A stretch of 33,490 nucleotides of DNA from Alphaproteobacteria bacterium (GCA_017960645.1 JAGCYU010000024.1:1-33490), one strand, 5' to 3'; numbered from the stretch's first letter, positions 22,888 to 31,669 are shown. Numbers and translations are program-made. Notes: generated by a model not told the origin, from the letters alone.

Positions 22888-24777
22888 ATGTTTTCAACAA
22901 TTAAATCAAAAATTCTGGTTCTGATTTTTGCCTTATTATGTGTACTCACCTGTATTTTGACAGGCGTATCTTTATACACCTTTCATCACAGCAAAGAATT
23001 GATTATTGCAGGAAATAATTCTTCTATCATGGCCTTTGAAGGCCAACTGAATAAAGAAATGGCCGAAATGGAAAAAGAAGCATTGGATTTGGCAGTCATG
23101 GGAGAAATATATTATCAAAACGGAAAGCATCAAGAAACAGGAGAATTTTTTGCCAAACGACTGCTTAAAAATTATCCAAATTCTATGGGAAATGGGATTT
23201 GGTTTGAACCCTATAAAATCGATAAAAATCGCAAGTCCAGCTGTATTCATGCTCTTTGGGATGAGAATGGTAAAATAGGTTTTTTACCGTCCTGTGTAAG
23301 GGGTGATTATGATTATTTCAGCCGAAATTGGTATGCCGAAATAATAAAAGACTTAAAGTCAGGCAAAAAAATATCATGGACCAGACCTTATAAAAGCAGT
23401 GAAGTTGAATTTTTGATGACAACTGTCGGTGTTGGTATCTATGACAAAAAAAAGTTAGTTGGTATTGCTATGGTGGATTGGCAAATGGATACTATTTTAA
23501 AATCTATCTTAACAATTAAACCAACCCCAAACAGCTTTGTGTTATTTGCAGACAAAACCAATGATTACATTATTGCGACAACCGAACCAGGCATTGACAC
23601 AGCAAAAGTCATGGGAAAATCACTCAAAAATTTAGCGTGGTATTCGACTGCTTTAAAAGAAGGTGTTCCCTTTGATTACCATGGCACAAAATATATTCCC
23701 TATATCAAACAATTACATAATGGTTTGTTTTTGATTATCAATGTGCCAGAGCGAGAATTGTTTTCGGCAGGACTTCATCATTTGCATGTTGTGCTAAGTG
23801 TATTGTTGATTGCCTGTGTTTTGATTATCGGGATTTTATACTTTGTATTAAAAAAGAATATCAATCAACCTCTTGAAAAACTCACCCAAACTGCCGAAGA
23901 AATCGGCAAAGGCAATTTGAATTTAGCGATTCAACTGGACCAGCCCCTGGAATTAGCACAATTAGCTGCTATCTTGAATAAAATGACCAAAGATATCAAA
24001 GAACATATCATTAACTTGGCGCGTGTATCACAGGAAAAAGAAAAGATTGAATCCGAACTAGCAATCGCACACACGATTCAAACTTCTGTTTTACCAACAG
24101 ATTTCCCAAAAAACGAAGCATTTGAATTAGTGGCATCCATGACAGCTGCCCGTGAAGTTGGTGGCGATTTCTATGACTTCTTCCCAGTGGATAAAACACA
24201 TTACGCCTTTGTGATGGCAGATGTATCTGGTAAAGGTATTACAGCCGCGCTTTATATGATGTCGGCCAAGACCATGATTAAAAATATGCTGCAAGCTGGC
24301 TATCCTTTGGCGGAAGCAGCGTCCAAAGTCAATAAAGGGCTGTGTGATAACCATGCGCGCGGGATGTTTGTAACCGCTTTCATTGGTATATTGGATATGA
24401 AAACAGGTCAGATAGAATATATCAGCGCAGGACATTGTCCGCCCCTTGTGAAAAAAGGAAAACAGTACACCTATGTGAAAGTGAATCAAAATTTGGTCTT
24501 GGGTATTACCCCAAACTATATTTATAAAACTGGTTCTTTCCAACTTAAGAAAAATAATCGATTATTCCTATATACAGACGGGGTTACAGAAGCTCAAACA
24601 AAAACCGAAAAACTTTATGGACCAGAACGATTGCAAAAAGCATTAAACCAAGGGACGGGAGATACTATATCCCGTGTACGGCATAGGATTCATCGCTTTA
24701 CAAAAGGCGCAAATCAATCTGATGACATTACGATGATGGAAGTTATATTAAAAAAGACAACTAAAAGAACTAAATAA
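22888..24777 (+). CDS. Membrane-bound SpoIIE/RsbU-type PP2C phosphatase
   Basis: 629 residues. An N-terminal membrane helix (about 8-29) is followed by a periplasmic Cache-like sensor (30-295; landmarks NGIWFEPYKID and RNWYAEI), a second helix (~300-321), a HAMP linker (NQPLEKLTQTAEEIGKGNL), a short coiled coil starting the output (ELAIAHTIQTSVLP), and a PP2C/SpoIIE domain (390-627). Metal-binding motifs are VGGDFYDFF (~425), ADVSGKG and SDDITMMEV at the end. Such proteins dephosphorylate an anti-sigma-factor antagonist in response to an external ligand. No antagonist, anti-sigma kinase or sigma factor gene is adjacent, so the partner must lie elsewhere. Start ATG 22888 is preceded by AAGGGG. 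Confidence 0.92.
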   Translation: MFSTIKSKILVLIFALLCVLTCILTGVSLYTFHHSKELIIAGNNSSIMAFEGQLNKEMAEMEKEALDLAVMGEIYYQNGKHQETGEFFAKRLLKNYPNSMGNGIWFEPYKIDKNRKSSCIHALWDENGKIGFLPSCVRGDYDYFSRNWYAEIIKDLKSGKKISWTRPYKSSEVEFLMTTVGVGIYDKKKLVGIAMVDWQMDTILKSILTIKPTPNSFVLFADKTNDYIIATTEPGIDTAKVMGKSLKNLAWYSTALKEGVPFDYHGTKYIPYIKQLHNGLFLIINVPERELFSAGLHHLHVVLSVLLIACVLIIGILYFVLKKNINQPLEKLTQTAEEIGKGNLNLAIQLDQPLELAQLAAILNKMTKDIKEHIINLARVSQEKEKIESELAIAHTIQTSVLPTDFPKNEAFELVASMTAAREVGGDFYDFFPVDKTHYAFVMADVSGKGITAALYMMSAKTMIKNMLQAGYPLAEAASKVNKGLCDNHARGMFVTAFIGILDMKTGQIEYISAGHCPPLVKKGKQYTYVKVNQNLVLGITPNYIYKTGSFQLKKNNRLFLYTDGVTEAQTKTEKLYGPERLQKALNQGTGDTISRVRHRIHRFTKGANQSDDITMMEVILKKTTKRTK

Positions 24778-24882
24778 TGAATCCAGGTTTAGGAATCATT
24801 AACGCCAGACAAAAAACGCATACCAAATAATAATAGTTGCATTCAAAAAGCATGCTCACTTCGTGGAAAAGGGAATTTTAAA

Positions 24883-25235
24883 ATGACACATAAGGTTTGG
24901 CTGAGCAATACCCCCGGCCCATAAATAATCGTTTGAAATCAAATTGTTATTCTAAATCCGACCGCAATATGGTAGAAATATTGGGCGTGCTGACCATCAT
25001 GGGTGTTTTAGCCATTACCGGGATCACCGGCTTTTGCTCTGCTATGGATAAACGCCACGCCAAAGAAATCATCAACAAGGTTAACAAGCGGACCTATTTA
25101 GGCTCTGCGGACTTATTGTTGAATCATAATAATACAAGCTTGAGTAATAATTTTGCTGTAACCTCACCAACGCCAGCTGCCAACCAAAAAACTACCACGA
25201 ACCAGATTGTCCAAATGGGGGAATGTATAGCGTAA
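24883..25235 (+). pseudogene. Decayed second copy of the prepilin-like gene start
   Basis: Upstream and N-terminal bases match the first copy (GGAAAAGGGAATTT before the ATG; the ATG frame reads KVWLSNTP against KVWLGNTP). As in copy 1, the ATG frame soon stops (TAA at 24922-24924) and the prepilin-like part lies in the -1 phase, reachable only from TTG 24897. The hydrophobic helix reads MVEILGVLTIMGVLAITG, but the Gly before the cleavage point is Asp (SD-RNMVEI), so prepilin peptidase should not process it. The frame ends after 112 residues without the Cys-rich or lectin-like modules. I read this as a truncated remnant. Confidence 0.7.
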
Positions 25236-25297
25236 GCGATGATACTTGTGGCACCTGATTATCCAAGTGTCCCACATCTAATATATCCAAAACTTGT

Positions 25298-25332
25298 CAA
25301 AAAATCCCCCATAAAATGCGGGGGAAATTTTT
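25298..25332 (-). terminator. Terminator of the RNase E gene
   Basis: Minus strand CCCCC (25324-25320), loop GCATTTTAT, GGGGG (25310-25306), then ATTTTTT. It lies just past the RNase E stop codon; on the plus strand a weaker T-run also follows, so it may serve both directions. Confidence 0.75.
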
Positions 25333-25340
25333 AACCAACT

Positions 25341-27341
25341 TTAACCAACCAATCGATTCCACCATCCTTTTTTGACGGGTTCTTCGGGTTCTTTTGATTC
25401 CGTTGACGGTGGATTTGCAGCTGTCATATTTTCATCAGCTGTTTTGGCTTTTTTATTTCCGTTTGCAGAACGTTTTGGTCGGCGAGTTTGTTTTTCGGTG
25501 TTTTGCTCAACTTCTGCCAACGTGGTTTGTTCCACCAGCTTAAAATCAGCCTCGGATGGCGTTTGATCCGCTTCATCTTTGACATCCGTTTTTTTGGATT
25601 GTTTTTTGTTTTTCCAACGACGGCGGCCATGGTGCCCTTTGATATCATCGCCTATCACAATTTCAGCACCCAATTTTTCCAAATCAACACGTTCGGCCAT
25701 TGGCAGGTGCAGTTGTTCTTGGGGTAAGATTGTTCTTTCGCCGGATTCGCGCAACCGTTCTAAACGATAGTCCGAATTTTTAATCAGGTTTTCATCTGCC
25801 ACAACTTGAATGCCAACTTGATATTTCTTTTCCAAGTCCAATAAATGGATGCGTTTGTGGTTGGACAAATATCCTGCTACTTCGGGCGGTACAGACAAAA
25901 TCAAAGTTGTACGCGCATTTTGAATAGCTGTTTCTTCCAATAAACGCAAAGCATGCATGGCGCATGATTCAACCGAGCGCACGACGCCTTGACCTCCGCA
26001 ATGAGGGCAGGTGTGATAGTTGGATTCCAAAAAGCTGGAGCGCAGCCTTTGACGCGACATTTCCATTAAACCAAAGCCGGACATTTTTCCCACTTGAATC
26101 CGTGCACGATCTTTTTTTAAAGCTTCCTTTAAATGACGTTCTACCGCCGCGTTGTTTTTGGGTTCGTCCATATCAATAAAGTCTATCACAATCAGTCCAG
26201 CCATATCGCGCAAACGAAGTTGGCGAGCCAGCTCAATACACGTTTCCAAGTTTGTCTGCAGGGCAGTTTCTTCTATGCCATGTTCGCGCGTGGAACGACC
26301 AGAGTTGACATCCACGGCAACCAATGCTTCCGTTTGGTCTATCACCAAATAGCCGCCGGATGGCAAGCGCACAACGTTGTTATGGATTTGTTCCAATTGC
26401 CCTTCTACTTGATATTCGCTGAATAGGGGCGTTTTGCCTTTATATTGTTTGACCTTTTTGACTTGAGTCGGCATCAGTGCTTTTACAAAATCTTTGGTGG
26501 ATTTGAAAATGCCTTCACCTTCAATAATAATTTCATCAATATCAGTTGTAAATACATCACGTAAAGAGCGCTTAATAATATCGCCTTCTTCGTGAATCAA
26601 TTTTGGAGCAAGCGATTTTAAAGTCAATTCGCGAATTTTTGTCCATGTTTTAATAAGATATTCAAAGTCACGTTTGATATCCGTTTTTGTTTTGCCTTGC
26701 CCTGCGGTACGAACAATAACACTCATTCCGTCTGGAATAGGTAATTTATCCACAATCTCGCGCAGGTCTTTACGGTCTTGAATTGAAGATATTTTACGCG
26801 ATACACCACCACCGTGACCATTGTTTGGCATTAACACACAAAAACGACCTGCCAGCGACAAATAGGTTGTCATAGCCGCCCCCTTGTTTCCACGCTCTTC
26901 TTTCACAACTTGGACAAGCATGACTTGGCCGGTGTGAATCACCTCTTGAATCCGATAGCGTTTATGAAATGCAGGACGCGCGTGGAAAACTTCCTCTGTT
27001 TCGGCAACTGTTTCAACGTCGGGTGCTTCTTCATTTTCCGATTCGTCGGATGATTGATCCGCAATTTGTTTTTTCAAAGCTTCACGGTCTGCAATAGGGA
27101 TTTGATAGTAATCGGGGTGAATTTCACCAAAAGCCAAAAAGCCATGACGATTTCCACCATATTCCAAAAAAGCTGCCTGCAGTGAAGGTTCAACACGAAT
27201 AACCTTGGCTAAATAGATGTTTCCCTTTATCTGTTTCTTGGTTTGGGTATCAACATCCAATTCTTCCAATCGACCATTTTCCAATATGACCACGCGAGTT
27301 TCCTCGGGATGCGTGGCATCAATAAGCATTTGTTTTGACAT
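25341..27341 (-). CDS. rne: Ribonuclease E/G
   Basis: 666 residues. The N-terminal S1 domain (about 35-160) carries an acidic insertion (97-118, rich in Glu/Asp). Next come the RNase H-like and 5'-sensor regions (RTAGQGKTK near 211) and the DNase I-like catalytic part with Asp344 (VAVDVNSGR) and Asp387 (VIDFIDM). The Zn-link CPHCGG (Cys445, Cys448) holds the tetramer. The C-terminal tail is short, about 110 residues, basic and low-complexity, ending KKGWWNRLVG. It is far shorter than the long scaffold region of E. coli RNase E and may bind only a minimal degradosome. The enzyme cuts single-stranded AU-rich RNA in mRNA decay and rRNA/tRNA maturation. It is divergent from the amidase gene. Confidence 0.95.
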   Translation of the reverse strand: MSKQMLIDATHPEETRVVILENGRLEELDVDTQTKKQIKGNIYLAKVIRVEPSLQAAFLEYGGNRHGFLAFGEIHPDYYQIPIADREALKKQIADQSSDESENEEAPDVETVAETEEVFHARPAFHKRYRIQEVIHTGQVMLVQVVKEERGNKGAAMTTYLSLAGRFCVLMPNNGHGGGVSRKISSIQDRKDLREIVDKLPIPDGMSVIVRTAGQGKTKTDIKRDFEYLIKTWTKIRELTLKSLAPKLIHEEGDIIKRSLRDVFTTDIDEIIIEGEGIFKSTKDFVKALMPTQVKKVKQYKGKTPLFSEYQVEGQLEQIHNNVVRLPSGGYLVIDQTEALVAVDVNSGRSTREHGIEETALQTNLETCIELARQLRLRDMAGLIVIDFIDMDEPKNNAAVERHLKEALKKDRARIQVGKMSGFGLMEMSRQRLRSSFLESNYHTCPHCGGQGVVRSVESCAMHALRLLEETAIQNARTTLILSVPPEVAGYLSNHKRIHLLDLEKKYQVGIQVVADENLIKNSDYRLERLRESGERTILPQEQLHLPMAERVDLEKLGAEIVIGDDIKGHHGRRRWKNKKQSKKTDVKDEADQTPSEADFKLVEQTTLAEVEQNTEKQTRRPKRSANGNKKAKTADENMTAANPPSTESKEPEEPVKKGWWNRLVG

Positions 27342-27494
27342 GGTTTTAAAATCTCCATTATGTTAAAAAACTTGTTTTGTGTAAAATACTTTCTAGAGCA
27401 ACGTGCAGACACGACCCAATAAGAGCCAATAATAACTAATAAAAGCCATAATTTTTCCATCATTTTGTGTCCAAACGTTAAAAAAATTAGTTTT

Positions 27495-27516
27495 AGCAAC
27501 TTTTTTGTTGCTTTTT
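27495..27516 (+). terminator. Terminator-like hairpin between rne and the amidase gene
   Basis: AGCAAC (27495-27500), loop TTTTTT, GTTGCT (27507-27512), TTTT. Plus-strand orientation, 57 bases before the amidase start, with no plus-strand gene upstream of it. It could be an attenuator, the end of a small transcript, or a stem-loop of the rne leader on the other strand. The rest of 27342-27572 shows nothing else I can support. Confidence 0.4.
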
Positions 27517-27572
27517 ACATTATATCGGTATATGAAGAAATAAGCAAGTGTTTTTTTGTTGATTTAGGGAAA

Positions 27573-28721
27573 ATGATAAAAAAAATTATTTATGTCGCTT
27601 GTTTGCTCATCTTGTGGACTAATTCGGTGTGGGCACATATTCAGGATTTACGATTCTCAAGTGATTCTGATACAAAAGCACGGTTTGTGATTGATTTGGA
27701 AAGCAAAAAGGATATCGCTCTTTTTCGGCTGGGAGATCCTGCCCGCTTGGTTATTGATGTTAAAAATGCCAAGTTTGTGCCCGAGTGTCAAACAAAACAA
27801 TTTACCAATACGGGGTTCATCAGCGGGATTCGTACAGGAACGCCAGACGGTCAAACTGCACGTATCGTTTTGGATTTGCCCAACAAAAATATTCAAGAAA
27901 AGCATTTCATATTGCCGCCTCAGGCAGGTGCCAATTGGCGTTTTGTTTTGGATATGGAAATTGTGGGAGGGGTAGCAGCTGCTGCAACAACCAACGCAAC
28001 AAAAGTAGGAGTTAAAAATTTTGAAAAAAAATCTCCTGTTAAAAAGAAAGTCATTGTTTTGGACCCAGGTCATGGTGGGCAAGATCCAGGTGCAATTTCT
28101 GTATCTGGAAAATATGAAAAAGATTTAACTTTAAAAATGGCTAAGGAAACAAAAAAAATGTTGGAACGGGCAGGCTATAATGTTGTCCTGACCCGCGATA
28201 AAGATGTCTTTATTACTTTGCGCGGACGGATACAAAAAGCGCATGAAGCAAATGGTGATTTGTTTATTTCTATCCATGCAGATAGCGCGCGCAATCGGTC
28301 CGCTCAAGGGCTGTCTGTCTATACGATTTCTGAAACTGCTTCTGATAAAGAGGCGGCTGCTTTGGCCGAACGGGAAAATAAAGCAGATATTTTAATGGGT
28401 ATGGATTTGGGCGAGTACCAGCCCGAGGTTGGCAATATCCTGATTGATTTTGCAAAAACTTATACAATGGATCAATCTGCAAAGTATGCGGCTGAAGTTG
28501 TCAAAGAAATGCGTAAAGAAGTCCAATTGGTTCCCAATGCGCACCGGTTTGCTGGGTTTGTTGTGTTAAAATCGCCCAGTATTCCGTCTGTATTGGTTGA
28601 GCTAGGTTATTTATCGAATAAACAAGAGGATAAAGCCTTGCAAAAAGAAAGCTATCGTGCAGGATTAAGTCGCGCGCTTGTACGTGCCGTGAAAACTTAT
28701 TTTGCTAATACTTTAGAATAA
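27573..28721 (+). CDS. amiC: N-acetylmuramoyl-L-alanine amidase, AmiC type
   Basis: 382 residues. A signal peptide (1-21, IIYVACLLILWTNSVWA) sends it to the periplasm. An AMIN domain (about 22-130) targets it to septal peptidoglycan or envelope complexes; a Lys-rich linker leads to the Amidase_3 domain (158-380). Zinc ligands and catalytic residues: His167 (LDPGHGGQDPG), Glu182 (YEKDLTL), His235 (FISIHAD) and Glu343 (VLVELGYLSN). It cleaves the bond between MurNAc and L-Ala, splitting daughter cells. Start: ATG 27573 fits the signal peptide and has AGGGA; an upstream in-frame ATG at 27465 would bury the signal. Its stop abuts the convergent glycosyltransferase gene with no spacer. Confidence 0.93.
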   Translation: MIKKIIYVACLLILWTNSVWAHIQDLRFSSDSDTKARFVIDLESKKDIALFRLGDPARLVIDVKNAKFVPECQTKQFTNTGFISGIRTGTPDGQTARIVLDLPNKNIQEKHFILPPQAGANWRFVLDMEIVGGVAAAATTNATKVGVKNFEKKSPVKKKVIVLDPGHGGQDPGAISVSGKYEKDLTLKMAKETKKMLERAGYNVVLTRDKDVFITLRGRIQKAHEANGDLFISIHADSARNRSAQGLSVYTISETASDKEAAALAERENKADILMGMDLGEYQPEVGNILIDFAKTYTMDQSAKYAAEVVKEMRKEVQLVPNAHRFAGFVVLKSPSIPSVLVELGYLSNKQEDKALQKESYRAGLSRALVRAVKTYFANTLE

Positions 28722-29651
28722 TTATATATGTAATTCTTGATGTATGATTTTAAGCATTTGTTCCAGGCGTTTTTCAAATGTATGGCATTGCATTGTTTTT
28801 ATATAGCCTTTTTGAGCAATTATTTTATATTTTTCTGGATTGGATAAAATATCTTCAAAAATAGCATCTAACTCTTTTGCATTTTGATAGGAAATGACTT
28901 CATCAGGATCGTAACACAAAGAAAGGTCCTGGCTATGGTTCACAATGATAGGATTACCTGTAGTTCCTATTTCAAATATACGAAAATTTAAACCATTTTT
29001 GACATTCTTAGAATAGGTTATATTGAATGGCAGGTATTTTTGATAGAGTTTGGAAATTTGTTCGTGTGAAATCTTGGTATTATGTACTTCGTGTTGTTTT
29101 AGCTGATGCACAGGCCAATTATTACCATAGATAACAACGGGTGTTTTAAGTTCTGCTAATAGTGCAACGCGTTCCGGATTGGCTGCTCCAACAAAAATAG
29201 GTTTTGTTTTGATAGAAAAAGGCGCATATTGAAAAATGTGTTCGTCTGCACACAGAGGTAAATAGATTCCTTTACATCTTTTCTTTTTGAGCATTTTAAA
29301 ACAGTATGTGTCAAACACAAAACATAAATCTAAAAAGTTTGGTTTTGGGTCTTTAAAACCAAAGTTATCTCCAGCCCATCCAATGCGCTTTAACTTTGGA
29401 AAATCTTTTAGGATTTGATAGTATTCAAGCGGGATAAACATGAATGAGACATAAAAGATAATGTCTGGTTGAAATTTTTGAATGGTTTTACTTAAACATT
29501 TTGCATGACGTTTATGTCCTAATAAAGATGCGGATAACCCATGCCATTTGTTGTAAAAAAACAATTTAGTATCGGCATGTTTTGATAAATATTTATTGAC
29601 ATTTTCCGGCCAATGCATTTGTTGTTTTTTGCCAACAATCAATATTTTCAT
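28722..29651 (-). CDS. CgeB-like family 1 glycosyltransferase
   Basis: 309 residues, GT-B fold. It opens with KILIVGKKQQMHWPENV and a Rossmann-like first half (FQPDIIFYVSFMF, RIGWAGDNFG). The second half carries the CgeB/Glyco_trans_1_2 signature: NGLNFRIFEIGTTGNPIIVN (223-242), then a DPDEVISYQNAKEL segment and a helical end. The acidic FEIG/GTTGNP region binds the nucleotide sugar. No signal peptide; a cytoplasmic or membrane-associated enzyme of unknown acceptor. It converges on the amidase gene without any intergenic base and has no apparent operon partner. Confidence 0.8.
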   Translation of the reverse strand: MKILIVGKKQQMHWPENVNKYLSKHADTKLFFYNKWHGLSASLLGHKRHAKCLSKTIQKFQPDIIFYVSFMFIPLEYYQILKDFPKLKRIGWAGDNFGFKDPKPNFLDLCFVFDTYCFKMLKKKRCKGIYLPLCADEHIFQYAPFSIKTKPIFVGAANPERVALLAELKTPVVIYGNNWPVHQLKQHEVHNTKISHEQISKLYQKYLPFNITYSKNVKNGLNFRIFEIGTTGNPIIVNHSQDLSLCYDPDEVISYQNAKELDAIFEDILSNPEKYKIIAQKGYIKTMQCHTFEKRLEQMLKIIHQELHI

Positions 29652-29731
29652 TTATTACCATCTTCCCTATAAAGTTATTTTAGGCTCAGTATAAACGAAA
29701 CAATAACAGAATGCAATGAAGAAATGGAAAA

Positions 29732-30019
29732 TTATTTACACTTGAAATACGCAACGCTAGGGGCAGTCAACCTGCATTTAAAATGTTCGGATTCAACATA
29801 TTCCGCTTTGCGATTTGTTCTGGCGCAGGCTTCATCTGCTAAAGCCTGTAAATCTGTGACAGACGTCCACACAGGATTGTAACATATTGCCGGTCGATTG
29901 TCTTTGGATTTTCCTACAGTTGGCACTTGCCCCGCTTCACGACGTCTGTCCTCAAACGGACCAACCTCTGCACAGCCGCTAATTGCTAATAACAACAGTA
30001 TTAAAATCCGAAATTGCAC
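29732..30019 (-). CDS. Small outer-membrane-type lipoprotein
   Basis: 95 residues. A type II signal peptide with lipobox LAISGC (Cys16) predicts lipidation; residue +2 is Ala, which favours the outer membrane. The mature part has four Cys, three of them near the C-terminus (CARTNRKAEYVES, FKCR, FKCK), suggesting a disulfide-stabilised domain. The start is GTG 30019 with AAGGGGAAACTG upstream. It begins 15 bases after the CarD-like gene and is probably cotranscribed. I recognise the type from alphaproteobacterial genomes but cannot name a function. Confidence 0.8.
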   Translation of the reverse strand: MQFRILILLLLAISGCAEVGPFEDRRREAGQVPTVGKSKDNRPAICYNPVWTSVTDLQALADEACARTNRKAEYVESEHFKCRLTAPSVAYFKCK

Positions 30020-30034
30020 CAGTTTCCCCTTTCT

Positions 30035-30538
30035 TTATTTTGCCGATACACAAGATTGTAAAATTTCTTCAATTTTTGAAACAGCTTCTGCCTCTGAAAT
30101 ATCGTGGATAACTGCGTATTCAGGAGCCAATCGCCCCAGCGCTTTTTCATAAATTTGACGTTCGCTATAGGTTGAATTTTCCTCTGGCGCACGATACAAT
30201 TCACGTACAACCTCTGCCAAAGAAATAGGATCCCCTGAACTGATCTTAGCAACATATTCTGTTTGCCGTTTGCTCCAAGGTATCCGCTTTGTTTTTGTTT
30301 TAACACTTAAAATATTTGTGACTGTTCCCATGATAGCAGGGGTTGCAATTTGGCGCAGTCCTTTATTGGTTGCATCTGTGCTAGGAATATGCATAGTCAT
30401 TTTATCTTTTGTAAATTGGATGGCCAGCAAGTCCATATCTTGACCAGCAACAGTAGTTTTTGTTCGCGCTGTCACTTGCCCAACACCATGGGCAGGATAC
30501 ACAACAAAATCACCGGGATTGAATGTATAGTCTTTCAT
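30035..30538 (-). CDS. CarD/CdnL-family transcriptional regulator
   Basis: 167 residues. The N-terminal RNA-polymerase-interacting Tudor-like domain (1-65) begins with FNPGDFVVYPAHGVGQV, the family hallmark; the C-terminal helical domain (80-165) binds DNA near the -10 and includes RIPWSKRQTEY and ELYRAPEENSTYSERQIYE. CdnL/CarD proteins bind the beta subunit and stabilise open complexes at rRNA and housekeeping promoters. Start ATG 30538 with GGAG upstream. The promoter is clear, and a lipoprotein gene follows. Confidence 0.93.
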   Translation of the reverse strand: MKDYTFNPGDFVVYPAHGVGQVTARTKTTVAGQDMDLLAIQFTKDKMTMHIPSTDATNKGLRQIATPAIMGTVTNILSVKTKTKRIPWSKRQTEYVAKISSGDPISLAEVVRELYRAPEENSTYSERQIYEKALGRLAPEYAVIHDISEAEAVSKIEEILQSCVSAK

Positions 30539-30577
30539 ATTTAACTCCGTTTTTGATGTTTTTCCTCAATTGTACAT

Positions 30578-30607
30578 ATTATACCATAAAATAAAACAAA
30601 AAACCAA
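30578..30607 (-). promoter_or_regulatory. Promoter of the CarD-like gene
   Basis: Minus strand TTGGTT (30607-30602), 18-base spacer, TATAAT (30583-30578) with TGG directly before it (extended -10). Confidence 0.6.
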
Positions 30608-30675
30608 TAAAAAAAGAAAAAAAGAGCAAGAAAAAACCTTTTCATTACAATATATTAAGAAAATTCAAAAAAAGA

Positions 30676-30704
30676 TTGATTTTTTCTTTTGTTTTTGGTA
30701 TAAT
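30676..30704 (+). promoter_or_regulatory. Promoter of the tRNA gene
   Basis: TTGATT (30676-30681), 17-base spacer, TATAAT (30699-30704), 14 bases before the mature tRNA 5' end. Confidence 0.7.
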
Positions 30705-30717
30705 TAACCCGTTTATT

Positions 30718-30794
30718 GGGTCTGTAGCTCAGTTGGTTAGAGCTGCCCGCTCATAACGGGCTGGTCGGGGGTTCGAGTCCCTCCGGACCCACCA
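30718..30794 (+). tRNA. tRNA, anticodon CAT (Met elongator or Ile2)
   Basis: 77 bases with encoded CCA. Acceptor stem GGGTCTG/CGGACCC, D-arm AGCTCAGTTGGTTAGAGCT, anticodon stem GCCCG/CGGGC with loop CTCATAA, T-arm GGGGG-TTCGAGT-CCCTC. The acceptor starts with a G-C pair and the anticodon stem lacks the initiator-type GGG/CCC, so it is not initiator tRNA. It is an elongator tRNA-Met or the lysidine-modified tRNA-Ile; the sequence alone does not settle which. Confidence 0.95.
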
Positions 30795-30829
30795 AGTAAA
30801 AAGGTCATCGCTTACGCGGTGGCTTTTTT
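30788..30829 (+). terminator. tRNA terminator and duplicated segment, copy 1
   Basis: CCACC of the tRNA 3' end can pair with GGTGG (30818-30822) and GTAA with TTAC inside, followed by CTTTTTT. The same 40-odd bases recur at 31751 with two substitutions. Confidence 0.75.
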
Positions 30830-30851
30830 CATGTTTCGTAAGTGTTGGGTC

Positions 30852-30905
30852 AAGTTCGATGATTTAGCCTTCAAAAATGGCTAAATTCCGTAACTTATCG
30901 AACTT
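30852..30905. repeat. Nested stem-loop element shared with 1078-1127
   Basis: Outer arms AAGTTCGAT (30852-30860) and ATCGAACTT (30897-30905), inner arms ATTTAGCC (30862-30869) and GGCTAAAT (30879-30886), loop TTCAAAAAT. It lies after the tRNA terminator and before the promoter of the next gene, exactly as its counterpart does near base 1100. Confidence 0.65.
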
Positions 30906-30980
30906 TCGCATACATCCCCTTGTAAAACAATCACTTATCCAAGTTCAAGTCCGACGTGGTGTTTTGGTCAAATTTATATG

Positions 30981-31009
30981 TTGCGTTTTGTGGAATAATT
31001 CGGTATACT
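30981..31009 (+). promoter_or_regulatory. Promoter of the bracketed membrane-protein gene
   Basis: TTGCGT (30981-30986), 17-base spacer, TATACT (31004-31009), 21 bases before ATG 31031. Confidence 0.6.
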
Positions 31010-31030
31010 ACACAAGAAAAAGGAGGAAAA

Positions 31031-31669
31031 ATGAAAAAATTACTCAAAAATATTGTACATACAACAGCTGGAAAGCTTTCTATTCTTTTCTTAAGTATTG
31101 GCCTTATTATGACAGTAGTACTGGTGACGTATTCAGCATCTATGGAGCTGTTGGCGATTCCTTACGCAATGGCAACCATCGGATTTTATGGGATCTTTTT
31201 TTGCTGTTTGTTGTGTGCTATTATGCGAGTTATAGTTAATCAGAATCCTAACAAGCATCATAAATTAGTGTCTGTAATGGAAGGAGTGGCATGGATTTGT
31301 TCTGCTTGTTGTTTATCTAGTTTCACAGCGGGACTTTATTACATTAATCCTTCACGTGTCCCATTTATCATTGGAATATGTTTCTGGTTGTTGGCATTTA
31401 GTCTTGCTGGCACAAGAATACTAAAGCGCGTTTTGTATTTTGGAGCTGTTGTAGTTGTTTTTAGCACAATTTCTTTTCGTTTGTGGTATTGGCCGCGCTC
31501 ACGGACAATCCTTGAATTATTATTAGGGTCTTCACCTATGGAGTTTTTTTGTTATTGGGGTATTTTCCTTATAGGAATAGCCCTATATGAATTAATTGAG
31601 TTTTTGTATAAATACTTTATATCTCAAACAAAGGAAAGAGATACTCGAAAGAAAAAACTTTCTAAATAA
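31031..31669 (+). CDS. Multi-pass membrane protein of unknown function
   Basis: 212 residues with about six predicted membrane helices: LSILFLSIGLIMTVVLVTY, the AIPYAMATIGFYGIFFCCLL region, GVAWICSACCLSSF, VPFIIGICFWLLAFSLAG, VLYFGAVVVVFSTIS and FFCYWGIFLIGIALYELI. Both ends are basic (KKLLKN at the start, RDTRKKKLSK at the end), so the C-terminus is probably cytoplasmic. Start: ATG 31031 follows AGGAGG with ideal spacing; a GTG 75 bases upstream in frame would precede the promoter -10. It has its own promoter and is bracketed by two copies of the tRNA 3'-end/terminator segment. I recognise no family and no catalytic residues. Confidence 0.7.
   Translation: MKKLLKNIVHTTAGKLSILFLSIGLIMTVVLVTYSASMELLAIPYAMATIGFYGIFFCCLLCAIMRVIVNQNPNKHHKLVSVMEGVAWICSACCLSSFTAGLYYINPSRVPFIIGICFWLLAFSLAGTRILKRVLYFGAVVVVFSTISFRLWYWPRSRTILELLLGSSPMEFFCYWGIFLIGIALYELIEFLYKYFISQTKERDTRKKKLSK

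Noticed and set aside
16779-25235. Composite element with the two prepilin-like copies as ends of a mobile RiPP island
   Set aside because: The copies share only about 200 bases of similarity, one is decayed, and no recombinase is present; gene duplication explains them.
25341-27341. Long plus-strand ORFs opposite the RNase E gene
   Set aside because: They are frame shadows of a GC-richer conserved gene, without ribosome-binding sites or family motifs.
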